From Isoetes taiwanensis (lineage: Eukaryota > Streptophyta > Lycopodiopsida > Isoetales > Isoetaceae), in the NCBI GenBank assembly GCA_021234155.1, contig JAJEKV010000802.1, positions 1-64,000 of the forward strand: a stretch of 64,000 nt of DNA, read 5' to 3'. Positions 56,680 through 64,000 of the stretch are shown in pieces. The position numbers were made by a program, and so were the translations under genes. How positions within the stretch are numbered: the first letter of the stretch is position 1; every line of letters starts with the position of its first letter. The notes beneath the pieces are model-generated. The model worked only from the letters and a program-made list of their open reading frames with translations, did no database searches and had not been told where the DNA came from.

Positions 56680-56731
56680 GCTTCAACAAGTATTTTGTTT
56701 GTTTTTTTTCCTTTATGTCTATCTTACTCCT

Positions 56732-56787
56732 ACGTGGCACAATTTGCAAACGTGGCAAGAATAATCATTAAGAAATGCTGACGTGGC
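56732..56787. promoter_or_regulatory. Three ACGTGGC (G-box/ABRE-type) motifs upstream of the methyltransferase gene
   Basis: ACGTGGC occurs at 56732-56738, 56750-56756 and 56781-56787, all in the same orientation, 53-108 bp upstream of the start codon of the minus-strand gene. This core binds bZIP (ABF/GBF) and some bHLH factors in plants, which suggests light or abscisic-acid responsiveness. The spacing from the transcript start is unknown. Confidence 0.5.
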
Positions 56788-56907
56788 AAAAAACATAAAT
56801 TGACCCAGATTCCTTAATGCTATGTTTGGCTCCTTTTTTACCATTATTACATTATTACGAGAGATTATTACGAGAGGTGAAATTGCCAAGATAGTAGACA
56901 GATGCGA

Positions 56908-57215
56908 CGTATTCTAAACGAGGTGCGGCTTGGACTACTCAGTCGTTGGATCCGTCCATCTTACAGCCCGACAATATGTTGGGGCCTCTGCCCGTCTCTT
57001 ATTTCGATTATGGTTATATATGATTGGGGATGCTTATGATTTTGAAATATGAAATTCAGGTTTGCCAAGGCTTTGAAATATGATTGGGGGTGCTTATGAT
57101 TTTTAAATTTGAAATATAGGTTTGCCTATGGTTTTGGACTATAAAATACGAGGACTCATCTCTATGTAACCATATCAAATCCCCCTGAAACCCCCTGTTA
57201 GTGTGCTACATATTC
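56908..57215 (+). repeat. Repeat B, second copy (shorter)
   Basis: It matches, in reverse, both halves of the copy at 30511-36107: TATTCTAAACGAGGTGC and ATGTTGGGGCCTCT at the left, CATATCAAATCCCCC-TGAAACCCCCTGTTA and GCTACATATTC at the right. An internal GATTGGGG(A/G)TGCTTATGATTT motif is duplicated (57024, 57082). It lacks ~150 bp present in the other copy. Confidence 0.8.
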
Positions 57216-58560
57216 ATCATGCGCACATCTCTTGTGCTTGAACCCGTGACCTCGAGTGTTGCGGGTTTAAGGTCGTGCTGGGTAATTTTTGTGGGGTGGG
57301 GCATCAAAAGGCTCGACGGCACTGGCAGACTTGGCATTAACTGTGGATTCAACACTCGTGATGCCACTCAAAATTCTTGCTCGTCTTTCCGTCCATTCGA
57401 ATGTAGTTCATTCCTTGCAAAGGTTCGGCATAGGCAAGGTTTATATGCAACTACCAGATTCAGATATTGTAACAGACCTGGCCACTTGATGACATAGGGT
57501 GAAAGCATGTTGTAGTGGAACAAAAACGTGCATTTTAGCACCACATTTTTGGGTGCTAAGTGTGGTGGGAACTACCGAATTTGTAGTGGGAGAGGGAGTT
57601 ATTTTTTCAAAAAGACACATGATTACTTATTCAAAATTTTGTCCTTTTCGGTCTTATTCGGGCTTATTGAAAGCGTGCACGATCATTTTCCCTCAAAAAC
57701 TCGATCACGCTCCCTTAATCGGCAAGACCATTTTTATTTACGGCAAGAAGATCGATCGAAATGGCTCACGATCATCTGGGACTTGAATGCCCAGGATACA
57801 CCTACAAGGAAATGTACGGGCAAGAAAAGCATTCGCCACACAAGAAGAAATCGAGAGTCTGTTTGGGGACGAGAAAGTATTAGGAAAATCCCACTTACGG
57901 TGGGTTGCATTCTAGATTGAGGATGCCCATGATTCTCTGTTGTTTAGAATATTGTTTTGTTTCATCATGCGGGTTGAAGAATCTGAGCAAGGAGAGGTAT
58001 AATGAATATATGTGCCTTTACAAAAAATCACAAGGCGGGAAGTGTGCACGGGGAGGCATGGCCTCACGAGACTATGGTCATTGCGTATTACCTTCACACA
58101 AAAGGAAAAGAAATAAAACCGGGTTGAGTTTTCGGCAACGGGTTAAGAGAAAAGAGTCGAAGCCTCTCCGTCCCAGCGTAAGAGGAAGAATGCAAGCATT
58201 TCAAATAGTGAGGAAGCAGAGCAACATGCCACAGATGATGCTTCCTCTCTTGAAATGACTAGGCCACAATTCAAGCCTCCTAAAGCTGTAAGAGGAATCT
58301 CGGGGAAAATCACTGAAAAAATAGCTACTTTTCAACCCTCTTCTTACGGAACCACCATATGATGCAATTTAATATTGGAACCGTTATTTTCCGGCCAAAG
58401 GTCTAGCAAGCTTGAACAATCGAATACACCACTTACTTCTTCATTTGGGTGTGTTGTAAGTTATGTGTAGGAAATTTGTCTTTGCTAGTTTCGAGTTGTG
58501 GTGGATAATTTCAGTTCCGCGGTGGTATGTAGCTCCAAATATTCTGACTTGATCATATGG
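57216..58560 (+). other. Broken coding-like stretch, unidentified
   Basis: Protein-like residues occur in several plus-strand frames: GSTALADLALTVDSTLVMPL and VYMQLPDSDIVTDLA (57289-57489), FGLIESVHDHFPSKTRSRSL (57528-57920) and an acidic/serine stretch near 58180-58350 (SISNSEEAEQHATDDASSLE). Composition is unlike the flanking AT-rich DNA. I recognise no RT, integrase, transposase or host domain. It may be the body of an element whose end is repeat B, or a decayed host gene. Confidence 0.3.
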
Positions 58561-59095
58561 TGCCAATTATATGTTAATAATGTAGTCATAGCATATGTAG
58601 TGTCACATATAGTACCAAGCGTGGTACCTTTTACGAATAGTGAATTGGCTTCCATATGTTTCTATACTTAGTGTCATATGTGATGTTAGATATGGTGATA
58701 CTTGTGAATGGTGGATTATGCGCCATATGTGGTGCCAAGCTATTGCGCTAAATATTGCACCACGCTATACGCCACATATGGGGTGGTGGATGCCCCTGCC
58801 GGATGTGGTGCCTTCTACATTGCATTGTGGTGCCACATGTGGTGTCTAATGTGGCACCACTATGGATCCACATTTTGCACACATGTGGTGTCTTTGGCCA
58901 TTTGTGGTCTTGGTAATGGATTGCCATATGTGGTGCCTTGGGTGCATTGTGGTGCCATATGTGTGGTGTGGCATGTGGCACCGGTTTTGGTGCCATGCCC
59001 ACCACATGTGGTGAATATGGCGCCATTTGTGGTGCAAAGTTTGTCATGATGGTATTTGTGGTGTGTAAAGTGGTGCTGTTGTGTCATGTGGTACT
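58560..59095. repeat. Palindrome-rich minisatellite (CCATATGTGGTG words)
   Basis: More than fifteen copies of TGTGGTG(C/T), often as CATATGTGGTGCC or CCACATGTGGTG, with reverse copies (GGCACCAC, GTGGCACC) mixed in. Spacing is irregular. The His/Pro-rich frames on the minus strand here are by-products of the repeat. Confidence 0.75.
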
Positions 59096-62000
59096 AACCT
59101 TGGATTACTTTCGGATGAATTCAACAGGACAACTGGGAGAATGGATCAACTCTACAAGATCGAAGTGATTGATTGTAAAGGCAAGGTTGCAAACTTGTGA
59201 TCAAATCTGCTTGGAGGGTGCTACAAAGCGAAGGTTCAAGACAACTTGAGTTCGGGCCAGAAGATGAATAAAGATTTAAAAAATGGGAAGGAATGATTAA
59301 GGATAAACCAAGTCGTGGAGAGGGTATTCGGGCTATATGCCAAGATCTGAGGTCGAAGGAAGGAACTATTACGAACTTGAGCGGAGACAAAAATCGAGGA
59401 GCTTAATCTGTCATCGGCCCGAGGAAGCGAACACAACAACATTGAAAGTCTTTGGAACCAAGGTTAGAGAGGTTTACGTCTTGCAAGAACCGTCTTCCTT
59501 TATTTGTCTTGGATCCACTACTTCCGGACCTTGATAAGGCTAAAGATTATGGTAGTGGCTGTCCCATTGCGTGGCAAAGATCCTCCGGTGGATGGGAAAC
59601 CACTACCAACTTTGATTCTTGAATACGATCACCAATACCATCTTCCATAATCGCTTTCGGCCTCTTGAGGTACTTCATAACAAAATTCTGAAGTGCTTAG
59701 TATAATTGTATTCTCATTGACAAATTTGCGTTCACTTTGCGGGATTTGTAATCATCATTACATTGAGAACTGCGTCATGAATTTTTCTGACATGGGTACA
59801 AGCCTTAGGTGTGAGTAGGGAGGATCAAAAGCAACTTCAAGCTCTTGAGGCACTTACGGTGAGCACTTATAGGTGCTTCGAAAAGAGAGTAAGCTGGCTT
59901 AGTCTCCTTCGTTTCACGTTTATTGTCTCTAATTTGCCCCTAGGATGACATAAGCTCACTCGGTGGCGAATTAATTAGATAGGTGAAACTTCGAAAAGGG
60001 AGTAAGCAGACATAAAACAAGATCTGGCTGGCTTAGTCTCTTTTGCTTCTCTGTTTTGTGTATCTAAAGTGCCCCACAGGATGAGATCATTTCGCTCATT
60101 TTAGGGGACACTTTAGATATATAAAGGAGGAACATCGTAAAGAGAGTAAAAAGTCTGGAGCTTAGTTAAAAACCAAAGGATAGTTACAATCAATTGTGAT
60201 TCAATTCCGGGTTTGCGAGCATGGTGCCGTTTACTAATTCAGGACTAGCTTGTTCATCTTGGTGGCAATGACTATGTGAGTCCATCTAGCACACCAAAGG
60301 GAATTATTTTCTACCCTCAAAGGTAACCAAGTCTTGTTTGATGCAATTGGGATATGTAGCTTACTTCTTCATCCCTACTTTGTAGATATAGATGTACAAT
60401 GTGGTCAGTTAGGGGACAAGACACTCACACCCCTTGAAAAGCATTAGACCTGAGATAGAAACTTCGGGCCGTCGGAAGATGCATCGGGTTACGAGGAAGT
60501 CGGACAAATCGGGTAGATGTCAACATATCGATAGGTGCATCAAGTCAAGCTCGATGGTGCTCAAGCCCGGACAACAATCCGCGGATCAACAGATGCATTA
60601 AGTCATGCTCCACACCAATCGCCAAAATCGGCAGATGCATCAGTTATGATCTGAACAAATCGTTTTCGTGAATGTAAGTCACAAGGTAACTTCCAACCTT
60701 TTATTACTGTCTTCTTTTAATTTGACCCATATAGTTACCGAATGCGTTAAATTTTTGCACACGGAAGTGTCTCGAGAGAATGTGCAAGAGCAGAATTCCA
60801 AGCAAAAGACACCTCAAGACATTCTGAAGGCGAAGTTTCCATCCCGCATGCGAATAGATCTTGAAGCAGAAGTTTCCATCCCCGCACCAAGAAATGCTTT
60901 GAAGCGAAGTTTCCCGACCTGCGCACCAACTCGTCCCATGAGAAGACTACAAGGTTAAGCCCAATCACGCTTGTTTTTACTACAATGGAGTTATGGGTAG
61001 AAGCTATGACAAGAGTGAGTCCATACCCCCTTGCCAAAGAAGATGGTGTTAAGTTGATCACATACCGTGAGAACCAAGTGGGTAGTAACTAGACCGTGTG
61101 GGCGAGTTCATAGATTGGTGCGGTCGAGGAATTTTCATATAACAATTTGGTCCCAGCCTGGGGCTCAAAACTTGAGAGTCATAGTTAAAGGGAGCATTGA
61201 TGAAACACAAGGACAAATTCAAGTTCATATGGAGTCGGGATCACCGTACCAACACAAATTTATTTAAGGTAAAAAGCCAATTTTTTTTGAAGCACACGAA
61301 AAAGAGGTTTCATAAAAGAGCGTGCTTCTCATTGATGACAACAGATACAAGGGTACCTCAATCGTAAAACACCATGATCGTCCAAGCAATTTGGAGCCAC
61401 GGCCGAGTAGATGGCAATTTCCTCATGAATGATCTAAAGGTTTGGCTTGAGGGGGTTCTTTGAAAGGGGAATGCAAAGTTATGTGAAAGCAACAAAATGT
61501 TGAATATGTTTGACAGCGAGAGTCAAATTTGTATTAATATGATGAAAAAATATAGAACTAAAGCCTAGAAATAGTATTATTTGTATATGATGTAACCTCT
61601 CTTGACTTTTTAATATAAACAAAGTTTTACTTCAATTGTTCATTTCTTGGCTATTTCAATGTTCCTCAAGGTTTTCAATGATCTTCCATTTTCTTTGAAT
61701 GTAAACTTACACCACCAGCCACAGGGGTTTGTAGTGTTAAGAGCGCACATCCAGAGCCGAGAACACTTGCCACTTGAAGTGTTTAAAGACAGCGAGGAGC
61801 CTCTTGTGCTTGATCAAGAGGCAATCGAGAATATTGGAGAAAAGTAGGGATTGGTTGATGGTGAGGATAGTCCATTTCTTCATGAGGTTAGTAATTTAAT
61901 ATAAACAACTCAGATTTGGGAAGTCTTACATTTGTTTCTTAAATCATCTTGTTTTACCAAACCTTGGACTTTGGCGGGGTGCACCAATTACGCATCAAGC

Positions 62001-62720
62001 ATGACATGGAGCAGTAGGTTCCATTTCATGGATCGCTCATTTACACATTCTTGTCCGAATGAGCTTGCTTCAAAGGACAAATCTTGTTGCACCCTCAACT
62101 TTACAATTTGAGGAATGTACCATTCGCCCGGACATGTTATCGGCTGACCTTTGGGCGGTGTATGTCATTGTAGATCTTGGAGGTCGACCCGGTTAAATGT
62201 CGACCCGGGTGTGTACCATTTTGACGACCTAGAAATGTACAAGGGCTCGAGAGCTGTCATGAGTTTTTTGTTGAGGATGCAAACACAAAATTCCCAAAGC
62301 ACCATAAATTTGCGCATAAGAAAATTACAAGTTCCCCACTCGGTCGATTCTTTGGTCGTGTGGTCCTACTATATGTGTCTTTGTAAAGAAAGTTGTGGCT
62401 GATGTAATCGCGAGACTTGGACATACTATCCCAATGCAAGGTGAGTTAAGTAAATTTGAAGGTATTACTCATCCAATGTGAGGCCCGATATGTTTGTTGA
62501 GGGTGTACCAATTTCTAGTTCTGGTGGACCTTGAGAATGATGATTGATGTTGTGAAAACACGATTCTTTGTAGTAATGAAAGTGAGGTTGTTGAGATCAA
62601 TAGATCTTTACTTGTAATCACATGTTTGTATTATTGTAACCAAAGAGGTTATTCTTGTAACCTATTCTTTCATTGACACTCTAATATACATTGTTGTATA
62701 CTATTGTATACAATAGACTT
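59096..62720 (+). other. Broken coding-like region with small duplications, unidentified
   Basis: Islands of protein-like sequence on the plus strand: 59337-59534, 60668-60958, 61067-61267 (AQNLRVIVKGSIDETQGQIQ), 61647-61847 (LEVFKDSEEPLVLDQEAIEN) and 62151-62450 (MLSADLWAVYVIVDLGGR in one frame, then FVKKVVADVIARLGHTIPMQ in another). Small repeats: ~110 bp twice (59875-60125) and a GATGCAT(C/T)AAGTCA motif about every 60 bp (60478-60640). An L1-type T run with GAAGCACACG lies at ~61280. No family recognised. Confidence 0.3.
60822..60937 (+). repeat. 38-39 bp tandem repeat, three copies, in an open frame
   Basis: TTCTGAAGGCGAAGTTTCC, TTGAAGCAGAAGTTTCC and TTTGAAGCGAAGTTTCC start at about 60822, 60860 and 60898. 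In the frame 60668-60958 they give three ~13-residue repeats (LKAKFPSRMRID, LEAEVSIPAPRNA, LKRSFPTCAPTRP). Confidence 0.7.
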
Positions 62721-62818
62721 TTGACGGTGACGAGCAACACTACGGGTGGAGTTCAAATCTCGTAAGAAATTGATGTATTCAAAGATTCATGACAATGTGG
62801 TGTTACATGTCGTGATAG

Positions 62819-63462
62819 ATGTGGTGATGCAAATGGTGCATGTGGTGAATCATGTGGTGCATTTGGTGAACCATGTGGTGAATCATGTGGTGAATCGTAG
62901 GTGGCATGTTGGAGCTTCGTGGCATGTTTGACTTTCATTGACCAACATGTTTGGTGATGCAAATGGTGCATGTGGTGAATCATGAGGTGCATTTGGTGAA
63001 TCATGTGGTGAATCATGTGGTGCATCGTAGGTGGCATGTTGGAGCTTACGTGGCATGTTTGAGCCACCTTGGCATGTTGGAGCCTAGGTGGCATATTTGA
63101 GCCACCTTGGCATGCTTGAGCCTTTACATGACCTTTGTTACATGTTTGACTTTCATTGACCAACATGTTTGGTGATGCAAATGGTGCATGTGGTGAATCA
63201 TGAGGTGCATTTGGTGAATCATGTGGTGAATCATGTGGTGCATCATAGGTGGCATGTTGGAGCTTACATGGCATGTTTGAGCCACCTTGGCATGTTGGAG
63301 CCTAGGTGGCATATTTGAGCCACCTTGGCATGCTTGAGCCTTTACATGACCTTTGTTACATGTTTGACTTTCATTGACCAACATGTTTGGTGATGCAAAT
63401 GGTGCATTTGGTGAATCATGTGGTGAATCATGTGGTGCATCATAGGTGGCATGTTGGAGCTT
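62819..63462. repeat. 218 bp tandem repeat with nested TGTGGTGAATCA units
   Basis: GACCAACATGTTTGGTGATG begins at 62940, 63158 and 63376, a constant 218 bp period. The first copy (62819-62939) lacks the middle ~80 bp and the last is cut at a T run (63463). Within each unit a 12 bp motif (GGTGAATCATGT / GGTGCATTTGGT) repeats several times, followed by GCCACCTTGGCATG words. The open minus-strand frames through it are repeat artefacts. Confidence 0.92.
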
Positions 63463-64000
63463 TTTTTTTTTTATGTTTTTTAGAAAAAAAAATAATGGTC
63501 ATTTTGAGGTTATTATTAGTATCCTACTAAATCTTTAGGAATAAAGATGCTAAAATAAAGGTACGAAATCCTAAAATCGTAGCCTACGAAATTAATTTCA
63601 CGCCAGCCTTTATAGGCTATGGTCGTGAAGGAGAAGCATCGTCCAATTCCTTCCAACAGAATGTCGGCATGGCCGCTGCCGCTCTCCCTCCAGCCTCTGC
63701 CTCTCCCTCTCCCTTCGCTCATTTGTCCCTCCCCTAAGCACCGAGCGCTTTCAATTCCTTTGGCACGGTGATGGCCGGTTATGAAATAGGATCTTGGCCA
63801 AAATTACCATTTCTTTGAGCAGAACACGAGAGCCCGGTGCAGAGCCACGAGCACGAGAGCTCGAGTGCGATTCCACCTCTTAAAGCTCGAAGATCTTCCG
63901 GACTTCGGAAGGAAAGAGGTGGAATCCTCCTCTAATTTCGATTCCTCGATGAAGCCGCCGATGATCAATTTGATTCCCAAGATTCTGATAACGAATCGGC
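63463..64000 (+). other. Possible promoter and 5' end of a gene cut by the window edge
   Basis: After the repeat the sequence becomes pyrimidine-rich (CTCTCCCTCCAGCCTCTGCC near 63683), then GC-richer and purine-rich. The last ~50 bp are open; one frame reads DEAADDQFDSQDSDNES, typical of acidic N-termini, and ATG 63951 reads MKPPMINLIPK. Too little is present to assign. Confidence 0.25.
63869..63926 (+). other. 58 bp hairpin near a putative gene start
   Basis: GATTCCACCTCTT (63869-63881) pairs perfectly with AAGAGGTGGAATC (63914-63926). Inside, CTTCCG (63895-63900) pairs with CGGAAG (63906-63911). In a transcript this would be a stable stem-loop. Confidence 0.75.

Noticed and set aside
58748-59087. 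His/Pro-rich overlapping frames
   Set aside because: They arise from the TGTGGTG/CACCACA minisatellite and have no independent support.
62753-63274. 173-codon His/Met-rich minus-strand frame
   Set aside because: By-product of the 218 bp tandem repeat; the peptide simply follows the repeat period.
62819-63462. CRISPR-like array
   Set aside because: Units are contiguous tandem repeats without unique spacers, in a plant genome.

Overview
This window looks like nuclear DNA of a land plant. The evidence is Ty1/copia elements primed by initiator tRNA-Met, a CACTA-type element end, a hAT transposon, L1-like LINEs with a plant-style zinc-binding tail, a lectin-domain receptor kinase relic and a multi-exon gene whose product looks plastid-targeted. 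The mix (a GC-rich endonuclease-type LINE with simple-sequence tails, repeat-dense intergenic DNA) would fit a large-genome plant such as a fern or gymnosperm, but nothing here fixes the species. There is no prokaryotic gene, CRISPR array, tRNA or rRNA that I can support.

Layout. 1-5927: tandem array of a ~1.1 kb unit (five units plus a stub), with a 322 bp inverted-repeat element in the fifth unit. 6361-8003: defective CACTA-like element. 8004-12571: two copies of a composite repeat (X-Y), the first split by an antisense L1-like LINE with target duplications. 12572-15867: mostly unassigned, perhaps host exons. 16357-37060: the most informative part. Pieces of one Ty1/copia element (here Copia-2) lie in the correct order, gag, protease, integrase, linker, RT and RNase H, each present once. 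They are separated by insertions: LINE tails; a 2 kb block with an unrecognised reading frame; a 5.6 kb GC-rich LINE; a 0.4 kb LINE fragment; a full-length 3535 bp hAT transposon with 14 bp inverted ends and 8 bp target duplications; and a ~450 bp repeat (B) with 5 bp duplications, itself split by a full-length 5139 bp copia element (Copia-1) with its own 5 bp duplications.

37-57 kb: further LINE copies (39.1-41.1 and 47.2-50.6 kb), a decayed L-type lectin receptor kinase (44.2-46.0 kb), an L1-like LINE (50.9-52.2 kb) and the best host gene, a seven-exon spermidine-synthase-like/SAM-dependent methyltransferase-like gene on the minus strand (53883-56679). Its exon phases all agree except for one missing base in exon 3, and no last exon is visible. 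57-63.5 kb is the least explained part: repeat B, broken coding-like stretches I cannot identify, and GTGGTG-rich minisatellites including a 218 bp tandem repeat. The right edge (63.5-64 kb) has a strong hairpin and may be the 5' end of another gene.

Many reading frames are broken by one- or two-base indels, often at CG/CGG words or G runs. This may be real decay or residual long-read consensus error, so pseudogene calls are provisional.
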